Source of the DNA: Enterococcus pallens ATCC BAA-351
GTDB lineage: Bacteria > Bacillota > Bacilli > Lactobacillales > Enterococcaceae
Length of the DNA: 64,000 nt
NCBI RefSeq assembly: GCF_000407485.1
Contig: NZ_ASWD01000004.1
Coordinates: 283,429 to 347,428, forward strand
Reading direction: 5' to 3'
Positions 1 through 7,161 of this stretch are shown here, piece after piece; position 1 is the stretch's first letter, and every line of letters starts with the position of its first letter. The notes under the pieces were generated by a model, which worked only from the letters and a program-made list of their open reading frames with translations, was not told the origin of the DNA and searched no databases. Position numbers and translations under genes: made by a program.

Positions 1-641
1 CGAGCCTTGCTTTGGCTTTCTTGTTTGACTTCTTCCTGTTGGACTCGGTTAACAGATACTTCTGCTTCCTTGACCTGTTCTGCTACTTCTGTAACTGGAA
101 TAGTCTCAACCTTTTCTGGTGCTTCCTTCGACTTTGGTGGTACATCTGACAGATGTTGTCCTGCTAATTCAAGCAATAACTGCTCTGCCCGTTCCAAGGC
201 TTCTTCGGCAGATAAGGGAAACTGTTGTGTCAGGCTCTCCTCTAAGTGAATCGCAAAGGGAAACCCGACTTCGCGAAAAGTTAACGGAATAAAATCAAAG
301 CGATAGATTCGTCGGCCATATTTAGGTTCTTCCGTTTGTGCTTTGATCCAAGCAAATTGCGGAAAAAACTGATGCAGCGATTGCCAGAAACTCAACCAAT
401 CAAAATAGCCGGTTGGCAATAACAGCTCTACATGATAGCTGCTGTTCATCAAACGAAATAATTGCTCAAAGTGCTGATAAATCTTTTTCCGCTGGTCCTC
501 GTTTAAGGTGCCATGCGGTGCATACAAATACTCACACGCCCGTTCAATTTCTTCTAACAGCGGCTGTGAAACCAACTCCTCCTGCATGGTGGGAGCTGGT
601 GTTGGATAGAGGGCGAGCTGATTTTGTGCTTGTTTCACCAA
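1..641 (-). CDS. Operon A second gene, coiled-coil cytosolic protein (partial)
   Basis: This is an open frame running off the left edge, so the C-terminus is missing. It is a close paralog of the complete protein at 32030-33196, and the two align almost codon for codon from the start to the edge. The start is non-ATG: TTG at 641 or GTG at 638, preceded by GAGGGG at a suitable distance. It begins 15 bases after the stop of the DivIVA-like gene, so the two are co-transcribed. The visible part has a globular N-terminal half and then a Glu/Gln/Lys-rich stretch likely to form a coiled coil. No signal peptide, membrane helix or known enzyme motif is seen. The function is unknown; by position it belongs to a surface-appendage operon like operon C. 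Confidence 0.8.
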   Translation of the reverse strand, partial: MVKQAQNQLALYPTPAPTMQEELVSQPLLEEIERACEYLYAPHGTLNEDQRKKIYQHFEQLFRLMNSSYHVELLLPTGYFDWLSFWQSLHQFFPQFAWIKAQTEEPKYGRRIYRFDFIPLTFREVGFPFAIHLEESLTQQFPLSAEEALERAEQLLLELAGQHLSDVPPKSKEAPEKVETIPVTEVAEQVKEAEVSVNRVQQEEVKQESQSKA

Positions 642-656
642 ACCTCATCCCCTCTT

Positions 657-1574
657 CTATTCGTCATCCAATAAGTTGTCGCTTGTCGCTAACAAACGTA
701 CAAAAAACTGGGTGGTTTCTTCTTGGACCGAACGCAGACGCTTGCGGTAATTCCTGATTTCCTGCTTCATCACGCGTAATTCCAGTGAAGCATCATGAAT
801 GACTTGGTGAGCTTCCTGTTCAGCTTGGCTGCGAATGCCTTTAGCTTCGTATTCTGCTCGTTCCAAAATCGCTCGTTCCTGTTTCTTGGTTTCAATCAGG
901 ATCGTCGCCAATTCTGCTTTCATGTCTTCATTTTCTTTTTGCGTTTGTTTAAGTGCTTCAATCTGACGTTGGGCTTGCACCAGAGCTTCTGTTTGATTGG
1001 TTGTATTGTCTTTCAATTCAGCTTTTAGCTGTTCGACTTGGCTGGACAGTTCTTGCACCTGTCGTTCCTTTTCAACCTTTAGCTGACGCAGCTCTTGTTC
1101 CTTTTCACTCCGACAGTCTTCTACTTGTTGCTCTGCTTTAGTCTGGTACTCCTGCAGTGCTTGATCTTTTTCGGCCAGGGTAGTCGCCATCCCTGTCATT
1201 TCAGTTTGTTTCACTTCCAGTTGATGCTTTAACTGGGCAACTGTTTCTTCCAAGCGTTCCACTTCCTGTTGCAGTTGGGAGTCTGGTTGTCTTCTAGTGT
1301 CCTCTTCTGCTTTCGGAGCTGAAAATGTTTCGGTATCCTCTTCGTATCTGGCATCGTATCGTTCATCGACAGGTGGTGCCGGTCGCCGTCTGGAACGTCG
1401 CTCTCCGCGTTCATAGTCGTTATAGTTATCCATAGGACGCCCGTACTCATCCTCTGGGTAGGAATCGTACCCATAATCCTCTTCATATCCTTCGTTGTCG
1501 TATTCGTCGTAATAGTAATCCTCTTGATTTGATTCCTGATACGCATCCTTCTTTTGTTTGCCAAATCCGAACAT
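657..1574 (-). CDS. DivIVA-like coiled-coil protein, first gene of operon A
   Basis: A 305-aa protein, probably cytoplasmic or peripheral to the membrane. Residues 1-60 are rich in Tyr, Asp and Glu, followed by an Arg cluster near 58-64. Residues about 95-215 form a long coiled coil, and 225-305 form a second helical segment resembling the C-terminal part of DivIVA-type proteins. The start is preceded by GAGGGGGAAAAGG. It is the first gene left of invertible cassette 1, whose left repeat ends 95 bases upstream. It is a paralog of 33209-34159: the two ends are nearly identical while the middle of the coil (about residues 150-205) differs. A scaffolding or localisation role for a surface organelle is inferred only. 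Confidence 0.75.
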   Translation of the reverse strand: MFGFGKQKKDAYQESNQEDYYYDEYDNEGYEEDYGYDSYPEDEYGRPMDNYNDYERGERRSRRRPAPPVDERYDARYEEDTETFSAPKAEEDTRRQPDSQLQQEVERLEETVAQLKHQLEVKQTEMTGMATTLAEKDQALQEYQTKAEQQVEDCRSEKEQELRQLKVEKERQVQELSSQVEQLKAELKDNTTNQTEALVQAQRQIEALKQTQKENEDMKAELATILIETKKQERAILERAEYEAKGIRSQAEQEAHQVIHDASLELRVMKQEIRNYRKRLRSVQEETTQFFVRLLATSDNLLDDE

Positions 1575-1669
1575 GCCTTTTCCCCCTCTATACCCCTAAT
1601 TCATCAATCAGAATTTTGAAAATTCCGCTGATTTCATCTATACTCTTAGCAAGCACAAAAAATCCTTTT

Positions 1670-1696
1670 TTTCTTGGTCTAATGAAGACTAAGAAA
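1670..1696 (+). repeat. Left core inverted repeat of cassette 1
   Basis: 27-base repeat whose reverse complement recurs at 3255-3281 with two mismatches. It is itself a dyad: arms related to CTTAGTCT and AGACTAAG around an asymmetric AATGA centre. This is the architecture expected of a tyrosine-recombinase core site. Confidence 0.85.
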
Positions 1697-1737
1697 CTCT
1701 TCAAAACGCTTAGCCAGACAATAAAAAAAGACCGTGC

Positions 1738-1756
1738 TTTGACGGTTTTTGACGGG
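1738..1756 (+). repeat. Left GACGG arm repeats of cassette 1
   Basis: Two GACGG copies (1741 and 1751, 10 bases apart), repeated in the same orientation at 3052 and 3064. The recombinase has an N-terminal arm-binding-type domain, so these are candidate arm sites. Confidence 0.6.
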
Positions 1757-1920
1757 ATAAGCATTTATAAATAGATCTGGCAGTCTTTCAACTGCTTGTA
1801 TCACTTCCAAAATGAACTAAAAAATTCGGAGAAGCTATTTCCTTCCTTGAGTAAGCGCTTACCTTAAAAAAGATAAAAAAACTCCTCCAAAAAAGGCGAT
1901 TTCTTTTTTTTGAAAACGTT

Positions 1921-3027
1921 TTATACGACTGCTTTTTCCATTTGAGCAACAACCTGGAACTGTTGCTCCATCAAGGAACTCGCATAGGTATCCAGGGTCA
2001 TTTGTGTGGAGCCATGGCCCATCAAGGCACTGACACTCACAATATCCCCTTTACTTTCTAAACAACGAGTCGCAAAAGTGTGGCGCAGTTGATGAAAATG
2101 AATAGTGCCTAACTTCGCTTTCTTTCTAATTCGATGAAAATGATAGGTTAACAGCCTTGGTTCTACTGGCTGTTCTCTCCGGGATACAACAAATTCACCT
2201 GCAGATTTTTTTCTTTGACGCATTAGAACTTGCTTGAGCAGCTTGCTCATTGGGATCGAGCGAATTGAAGAAACTGTTTTGGAGCTGGTATAAACCAACT
2301 CTGTTTTCTTACCTGCCACTACGCCGAACACTCGTTGAAACGTCGAATGAACATGAATCAGATTATTCTCAAAATCAATGTCCTTCCAAGTAAGTGCCGC
2401 TATTTCACCAATTCGTAAGCCTGCATAAAGTGCCAATAAAACAGGTAATCCTTTGCCATTTTTTTCACTTGCCGCTACTGTTTCCAACCTTTTTTGTTCT
2501 TGTCTGGTGATCGCCTGATTCCTTTTCTTCACTACTTTCGGCAGCTGTATCAGCTTAAATGGATTCTCTTTGATCAGCTTTTTACGAATGGCAACATTTA
2601 TACACTGATTCGTGATTCGGAAGATAACCTGGATCGTTGAAGGTTTCAATCCTCTCAACTGTAAAGATTTTAGCAGCTCTTCTGCCGCCTCTTCATCCAA
2701 TTCGTTCAAGCCATAATCACCAATTTCTGATAAAACATAATGAACCATTTTGTGCTCATAATTCGCATAGGTCGATTGCTTAATCGTTGATTTCATTTCT
2801 AAAAGCCAGCGATACCCCCATTCCCGTAGAGAAATTGCCGACTCGCCCTGATCTTTTTGAATCATTTGATACTTAACCTTCAGAGGATAGAGCTTTTCTC
2901 GGACTTCCCGCAAGGTCTTGCCGTACACCGATCCATACATCGTTTTTCCGTGAACATTTTTGCCCTTGGAATACCTTCCTTCCCAACGCTTGTCTTTACG
3001 CCAATAAATGTTTTCACCTCTGCGCAT
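1921..3027 (-). CDS. Tyrosine recombinase of cassette 1
   Basis: A 368-aa Tn916-Int-like site-specific recombinase. Residues 1-40 form a basic arm-binding domain (starts MRRGENIYWRKDKRW), about 60-160 a core-binding SAM-like domain, and about 170-360 the catalytic domain. Visible catalytic residues are Arg in AGLRIGE, the His-x-x-Arg of HQLRHTF, His in MGHGSTQ and Tyr in LDTYA, so it should be active. The start is supported by AAAGGAAATGATAGT. It lies alone between inverted core repeats with no excisionase or cargo. Its upstream region carries GACGG arm repeats, so binding there could repress its own expression. It is closely related to the recombinase at 34530 and more distantly to that at 18587. 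Likely role: inverting the segment that contains it. Confidence 0.9.
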   Translation of the reverse strand: MRRGENIYWRKDKRWEGRYSKGKNVHGKTMYGSVYGKTLREVREKLYPLKVKYQMIQKDQGESAISLREWGYRWLLEMKSTIKQSTYANYEHKMVHYVLSEIGDYGLNELDEEAAEELLKSLQLRGLKPSTIQVIFRITNQCINVAIRKKLIKENPFKLIQLPKVVKKRNQAITRQEQKRLETVAASEKNGKGLPVLLALYAGLRIGEIAALTWKDIDFENNLIHVHSTFQRVFGVVAGKKTELVYTSSKTVSSIRSIPMSKLLKQVLMRQRKKSAGEFVVSRREQPVEPRLLTYHFHRIRKKAKLGTIHFHQLRHTFATRCLESKGDIVSVSALMGHGSTQMTLDTYASSLMEQQFQVVAQMEKAVV

Positions 3028-3050
3028 ACTATCATTTCCTTTCTATATAG

Positions 3051-3069
3051 AGACGGGATTTTTGACGGT
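3051..3069 (+). repeat. Right GACGG arm repeats of cassette 1
   Basis: GACGG at 3052 and 3064, 12 bases apart, immediately upstream of the recombinase start. Same orientation as the pair at 1741 and 1751. Confidence 0.6.
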
Positions 3070-3172
3070 AAATAAAACTACCTTTTATTCCGGCTTTTTT
3101 CAGCACATCATCCAGCTTCAGTCACCACAAGGGCGAAAGAATAAATCATTTTAATTATTTTTTTAAAAGATA

Positions 3173-3201
3173 TTGCGTATTTATTGTTCGTATTCTATAA
3201 T
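3173..3201 (+). promoter_or_regulatory. Outward sigma-A promoter of cassette 1
   Basis: TTGCGT (3173-3178), a 17-base spacer, then TATAAT (3196-3201). It reads right, away from the recombinase and across the right core repeat. No rightward gene lies within reach; a rightward terminator stands at 3465. After inversion it would read left into operon A. A near-identical promoter sits at the same place in cassette 3. Confidence 0.8.
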
Positions 3202-3254
3202 TAGAATTGTTAATAAACAACAAATTAAAAAATACAGCTATCTCAGCTAAAGGA

Positions 3255-3281
3255 TCTCTTAGTCTTCATTAGACTAAGAAA
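3255..3281 (-). repeat. Right core inverted repeat of cassette 1
   Basis: Reverse complement of 1670-1696, 25 of 27 bases matching, including the central base that distinguishes this cassette from cassette 3. Confidence 0.85.
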
Positions 3282-3382
3282 TAAACAAAAGTTTCATCAT
3301 AAAATTTCTTTTCTAAATCATTTCTTCAACTTACATAAATTCCTAACACCCTAACACATTATATATCGTTGTCTACTGACAA

Positions 3383-3431
3383 AAACATAATTTTTATTAA
3401 GCGTAGCAAAAAAATTGATGAAATTATGTTT
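3383..3431. repeat. 11-base inverted repeat between cassette 1 and operon B
   Basis: AAACATAATTT (3383-3393) and its exact reverse complement (3421-3431) around a 27-base spacer in a non-coding, AT-rich gap. It could be a protein-binding site or weak hairpin; no counterpart was seen at the other cassettes. Nothing else is recognised in 3282-3464. Confidence 0.4.
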
Positions 3432-3464
3432 ATCCTGTCCATTTCTTTCAGTTTAACCAGCACA

Positions 3465-3510
3465 AAGAAGCCTCTACGAAATCAATCATTCTCGTAGAAG
3501 CTTCTTTTTT
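3465..3510 (+). terminator. Rightward terminator facing the cassette 1 promoter
   Basis: Stem AAGAAGCCTCTACGA pairing with TCGTAGAAGCTTCTT, followed by a T run (3505-3510). It would stop transcription from the outward promoter before it runs antisense into operon B. It may also weakly end operon B on the other strand. Confidence 0.75.
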
Positions 3511-3699
3511 ATTTGATTCTTTTACCACTTTCCATCCACAATCTGAAAAGGAATGCTCTCTCTTTTTCTCAAATTGAATGAGACCTCCTGAATTTGCTAC
3601 AGTTAGTTTATCCATCAGTGGAAAAGATATTTAACCTTACAATAGGCGCTTTAACTTTCTTTTTAGTTACAAATCCTTTGCTGTTCCTCTTTAATAATT

Positions 3700-4428
3700 C
3701 TACTGATAATTCTTTCGTTGATACCCAATGCATTGTTGATAAAAGGCCTCACTTAGTTGATAGCCTTTACCCCAGTGGGTAAGAATAAGCTTACCTTCCA
3801 CACCTTGCTGCTCAAATTTGCGCTTGATTCGATTAATCATGCACGACAGCTGACTCATGTTCGATGGGGTTTCTCCTTCTGTCCAAATCTTTTCGCATAG
3901 TTCTTTTCGGGTGATCAGTTCTCCTTGTGCTTCGATCAAGAGATCCATCAACTTGCGTTCTTTACCGGTTAAATGGATTTTCATGGCACTTAGTTCCTTC
4001 GGTGTTTCACCACCTGGGAACGGAACAATTCGTCGATTGTTTGCTTCCTGTTGACTGGCACTGACTTGTGCCTGAGACAGTTTTTCCCGTAGGTCAAACA
4101 AGGCTTCATCCTCTAATAAAAAGCCGTGCAGCCCTCGGTTTTGCCAGCTTGCCTGGTCTTCAATTGATGGAAGCAGACCGACCTCTCGCAAAATAGCCAC
4201 AGGATAACGATGAAAGAAGTCTACCAGTGTACCTGCTTCCTGATCACAGATCGTTTTGCTGAAAATGACTGCCTGAAACTGTTGAATCAATGAAGGCGGC
4301 ATGCCTATACGCATCACCTGATCCACGAGCTGAGCGGAGCACCAGACTTCGTGGTTTAAGTTTTGCAGCTTCTCCTGCAGAGGTTGATCGGATAATATAT
4401 TTTTAGTTAAAAGTAGGACTTGACTCAT
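3700..4428 (-). CDS. OmpR-type winged-helix regulator with degenerate receiver, last gene of operon B
   Basis: A 242-aa cytoplasmic DNA-binding protein. Residues 1-120 have receiver-like spacing (starts MSQVLLLTKN), but the segment where the phospho-Asp should lie reads VIFSKTICD, so phosphorylation is unlikely. Residues about 145-232 are a Trans_reg_C winged helix (ITRKELCEKIW, NMSQLSCMINRIKRKFE, WGKGYQL). The start overlaps the end of the coiled-coil gene by 26 bases, showing translational coupling. A paralog closes operon C at 20268. Being last in an operon headed by a phase-variable promoter, it could report the ON state to other promoters, or control recombinase genes; both are inference. 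No partner kinase is adjacent. Confidence 0.8.
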   Translation of the reverse strand: MSQVLLLTKNILSDQPLQEKLQNLNHEVWCSAQLVDQVMRIGMPPSLIQQFQAVIFSKTICDQEAGTLVDFFHRYPVAILREVGLLPSIEDQASWQNRGLHGFLLEDEALFDLREKLSQAQVSASQQEANNRRIVPFPGGETPKELSAMKIHLTGKERKLMDLLIEAQGELITRKELCEKIWTEGETPSNMSQLSCMINRIKRKFEQQGVEGKLILTHWGKGYQLSEAFYQQCIGYQRKNYQ

Positions 4429-5833
4429 GGCTATCGCCTTCTTTCGTTATGGTTTGCGGCCCCTGTGAAGCAATATTTTGTGCGAATTGATCGACTTTTT
4501 CCTGCAGCTGTTGATACAGCGTTAGGACATCTTGTTTCGATGTCATTAATTCATTTGCCAGCTGTTGGGCATGCTCCTCCATCGTAACCGCACGTTGCTT
4601 CGCTGCAAGGATCAATTGCTCAGCCTGTTGTTGGGCCTCTAAGATGGTTTGATCCCCTTGCTTTTTGGCAGAGAGGAGGATTTTGCTGACTTCTTCTTGT
4701 TTAGCAGCGGTTTCTTCCTGTAGGCTATAAAATTGCTCTTCCATCAGCTGGGCATGCTCTTTTTCTGCTCGATAAGCAGTTTGGGCATCGGTTACCTGCT
4801 GCTCCAATTGAGCCATCTGTGTCTGCAGCGTTTGAGCAGCTTCTTCTTTTTGCAGCAGCTGTTGTCGCTGGGAATGAATGAGCTGATCCTTCTCAGTCAA
4901 TTGTCTCGCTAAAATCATTGCTTGCTCGTCAGCCGCTTGCACTTGCTGCTGCAGCTTGTTGTTTAAAGCTTCGGCCTCCCGCAGTTTAGCTGCTTCTTGA
5001 GAAACTGTCGTAAATTGTTTTTTCAGACTTTGATAGATAGCCTGCTGGTCTTTTAATTCCTGCTTCAGCTGTGGGACTTGTTGAGAAAGCTGCTGTTCTT
5101 CCTCCACTTGGCCCTGCAAATGAATGATATCGCTATGGGCTCGGTACAACGCCTCGCTTAAGGCGTCTTTTTCTTCTTTTAATTGCTGCTCTTCCTGCTG
5201 GGTCATTTGAGTTTGACTGGTGAGTGGTTGCTGGTTGAGCTGATTGGTTAACTGATTATTCTGAGCGAGCAACGTTTGTCGTTCTTGCGTTAATTGCTCT
5301 AATCTCGTTCGTAGTTCCTGCAGTTCCTTGGTTAGCTGGGCTACTTCTTCCTGTGGTTGTCGGCTTTGTGCTTCAAGCTGCGCTTGGGCTTGCTTCAAAG
5401 CTTCTTCTAATCGTTGGTGTTCCTTGGTTTGTTCTTCGCTAACTGCGGGTTGATTTTCGTAGCTGGCTAATCGTTCAGTGAGCTGGGTTCTTTCCTTTAA
5501 CAGCTGCTCTTTTTGCGCCATCAGTTTCTTCGTTACCGTTGTGATTTCATTTTGTTTGTTTAACAGTTCTTGCTTAGTCTGTTCCAAGACAGCCTGCTGC
5601 TCTTTGAGTTGCTGGTTTTCTTCTTCCAATGCACGAGTCGCTGGTTCGTTTTGCTTGGGTTTTAGTTGATAAACCTTTTGTTCGCTGTCGTCCTTAGGTT
5701 CAACGGGGTGTTCTTTTTGAGCCATGGGACCCACACGTTCTTCAATGACTTCATCAGAGAGTTCATTGATTTCGTCCAAAATACTTTTGGTGAAGAACCA
5801 GCCATCCTTTTTCTTTTTGCGTTTTGTCGCCAT
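4403..5833 (-). CDS. Long coiled-coil protein of operon B
   Basis: About 476 aa, starting at the ATG of MATKRKKKK one base after the upstream stop, with AAAGGA in front; further ATGs upstream overlap that gene and lack spacing. The N-terminus is strongly basic (KRKKKKDGWFF) and is followed by a short DivIVA-like helix (KSILDEINELSDEVIEERVG). From about residue 75 to 460 it is Gln/Glu-rich heptad sequence, a continuous coiled coil. No signal peptide or membrane helix. It is the operon B counterpart of the DivIVA-like coils of operons A and C, though much longer. A cytoplasmic scaffold that positions the surface machinery is a reasonable guess, not shown. Confidence 0.75.
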   Translation of the reverse strand: MATKRKKKKDGWFFTKSILDEINELSDEVIEERVGPMAQKEHPVEPKDDSEQKVYQLKPKQNEPATRALEEENQQLKEQQAVLEQTKQELLNKQNEITTVTKKLMAQKEQLLKERTQLTERLASYENQPAVSEEQTKEHQRLEEALKQAQAQLEAQSRQPQEEVAQLTKELQELRTRLEQLTQERQTLLAQNNQLTNQLNQQPLTSQTQMTQQEEQQLKEEKDALSEALYRAHSDIIHLQGQVEEEQQLSQQVPQLKQELKDQQAIYQSLKKQFTTVSQEAAKLREAEALNNKLQQQVQAADEQAMILARQLTEKDQLIHSQRQQLLQKEEAAQTLQTQMAQLEQQVTDAQTAYRAEKEHAQLMEEQFYSLQEETAAKQEEVSKILLSAKKQGDQTILEAQQQAEQLILAAKQRAVTMEEHAQQLANELMTSKQDVLTLYQQLQEKVDQFAQNIASQGPQTITKEGDSHESSPTFN

Positions 5834-5834
5834 C

Positions 5835-6602
5835 TTAGTCGTCATCCTTTGCTTTTTTCTCTGCTTCATCTAGTAGTTCAAAGGCCTCCTCCGCTTCGTT
5901 GCGGCCATAGGTACAGCTGTAGACCATCGGATTGTCTGCCTGTGAGGTTTCGTTGATTTGAAAATGAATTTGGGTCAGCTGGGTCACTGCCTCGGCTTCT
6001 TTGACAAAGGCGGTCATATTTTGCCGAATCGTCTTTTCGCTGGCTGACGTACTGACATCCCCTACTAATGAAAGGCTCAAGGTTTTGGTTGGGACATCGA
6101 TTGAAAGAACCAGGGTAGATAAGCCAAAGTACGGCACAATCTGTTGGCTTAAGCCCTGTTCCATCTCCGATTGCAGGGATGCATTGCCATTGTCTTTAAA
6201 CAGCTGGTCCCATTGATAGTCTGCTAAACCGATCCCTGATTCCGGATATTCCTTCACCGGAATCTTGGTAATCAGCTGTTTTTGTTCCCGCTTCAAGGAG
6301 AAGGTCTCGTCCTTTAGCGTCTCACTTTGTGCGCGCAGGGTCTCTACCTTTCCTTCGGTTTGAAACAACGAAAGGGTGACACACAAAACCGTTAGCCCAA
6401 TAAGCAGACCATTGATTAGTAAAATGTGCACATGCTTTTCTTGTTCCTTTTGCTTAATGAGGTACAGCTTTCGCCGGGCGTTTTCCGATAGCTGCTCGGA
6501 CTGCTCTACCTGTCGAATGCGGTAATGAATCAGGAAACGGTACCCGCTTAGACCCAAGATAAGCAACACGAATAAGACACTTAGGGCATTTAATATAAAC
6601 AT
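5835..6602 (-). CDS. Bitopic membrane protein of operon B, function unknown
   Basis: About 255 aa from the ATG of MFILNAL, preceded by AAAGGAG; the longer frame upstream overlaps the signal peptidase gene and lacks a site. It has two hydrophobic helices, residues about 2-20 and 60-80, separated by a charged loop rich in Glu, Gln and Lys. A soluble domain of about 170 residues follows, probably outside the cell, starting with a short coiled coil. The C-terminus is acidic (LLDEAEKKAKDDD). No family recognised. The stop is one base from the coiled-coil gene start, so the two are likely translated together and may interact across the membrane. Confidence 0.75.
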   Translation of the reverse strand: MFILNALSVLFVLLILGLSGYRFLIHYRIRQVEQSEQLSENARRKLYLIKQKEQEKHVHILLINGLLIGLTVLCVTLSLFQTEGKVETLRAQSETLKDETFSLKREQKQLITKIPVKEYPESGIGLADYQWDQLFKDNGNASLQSEMEQGLSQQIVPYFGLSTLVLSIDVPTKTLSLSLVGDVSTSASEKTIRQNMTAFVKEAEAVTQLTQIHFQINETSQADNPMVYSCTYGRNEAEEAFELLDEAEKKAKDDD

Positions 6603-6618
6603 GCTGGGACTCCTTTCC

Positions 6619-7161
6619 TTAATTAATCGGGCCAAATTCCGCGAATGGATAGACCCGATACTGCACTTTGCCTTCTATCGTTGCGGCCGCCACCCAGCCA
6701 AAGGAACGGCTGTCCTTTGAGACGGCGGTATGATCGCCAATCACAAAATAATGTTGAGGTGGAATCGTGGTGTCTTGCTTTAACTGCCGTGCAACCTTAG
6801 GCTCTAGATCAAACGTGTAGGTAGTGGTGAAGCCTTCATCTCCAATGCTTAGAACTAGCCGATTGCCTTGAACTAAGACGGAATCTCCCGGCAAACCGAT
6901 CACGCGCTTCACAAACATACCGTCTTCTTCAGGGACAGAAAAACCAATCACTGAATAACGGACAATCGGCGAGCGTTTGTTTAGCAGTACCCGATCCCCA
7001 TCCTGCAGAGATTCCTGCATGGAAGTCCCGGCAACTGGATGGATTAGGTAGTTGTAATGCACCCAACTAAACAGAATCAATAGTCCGGTGATAAAGAATA
7101 CGCCTTTGATTCCTGTTTTTAACCAGTGAATGGAAGACGACTGCTTTCGCTGATTGCTCAT
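6619..7161 (-). CDS. Type I signal peptidase of operon B
   Basis: A 180-aa bacterial signal peptidase I with one N-terminal membrane helix (about 18-38). Catalytic Ser47 lies in GTSMQESL and Lys85 in MFVKRVIGLPGD. The conserved GDH...SKDSRSFG box is near the C-terminus. It cleaves Sec signal peptides outside the membrane. Its start overlaps the stop of the hydrolase gene (ATGA), so it is in the same operon and may be dedicated to the pilins. A related enzyme is at 31514 in operon C. Many Gram-positive pilus loci carry their own SipA-like protein; unlike some of those, this one keeps both catalytic residues. Confidence 0.92.
   Translation of the reverse strand: MSNQRKQSSSIHWLKTGIKGVFFITGLLILFSWVHYNYLIHPVAGTSMQESLQDGDRVLLNKRSPIVRYSVIGFSVPEEDGMFVKRVIGLPGDSVLVQGNRLVLSIGDEGFTTTYTFDLEPKVARQLKQDTTIPPQHYFVIGDHTAVSKDSRSFGWVAAATIEGKVQYRVYPFAEFGPIN

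Larger units (their letters stand above)
1670..3281. mobile_element. Invertible cassette 1 (recombinase plus outward promoter)
   Basis: A 1.6-kb segment bounded by 27-base inverted repeats (25 of 27 matching). From left to right it holds GACGG arm repeats, a tyrosine recombinase on the minus strand, a second pair of GACGG repeats, and a sigma-A promoter reading right. The layout is shared with cassettes 2 and 3. Inverted rather than direct repeats favour inversion over excision. Inversion would place the promoter about 170 bases from the start of operon A, reading into it. The structure is seen; switching is inferred. Confidence 0.8.

Noticed and set aside
1670..3281. Cassette 1 as an integrated mobile element with att sites
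   Set aside because: The flanking repeats are inverted, not direct, no cargo or excisionase is present, and three copies share the same promoter layout; inversion fits better.
3594..3782. Rightward open frame of 62 codons right of cassette 1
   Set aside because: It overlaps the end of the regulator gene on the other strand, lacks a ribosome site and lies beyond the rightward terminator.
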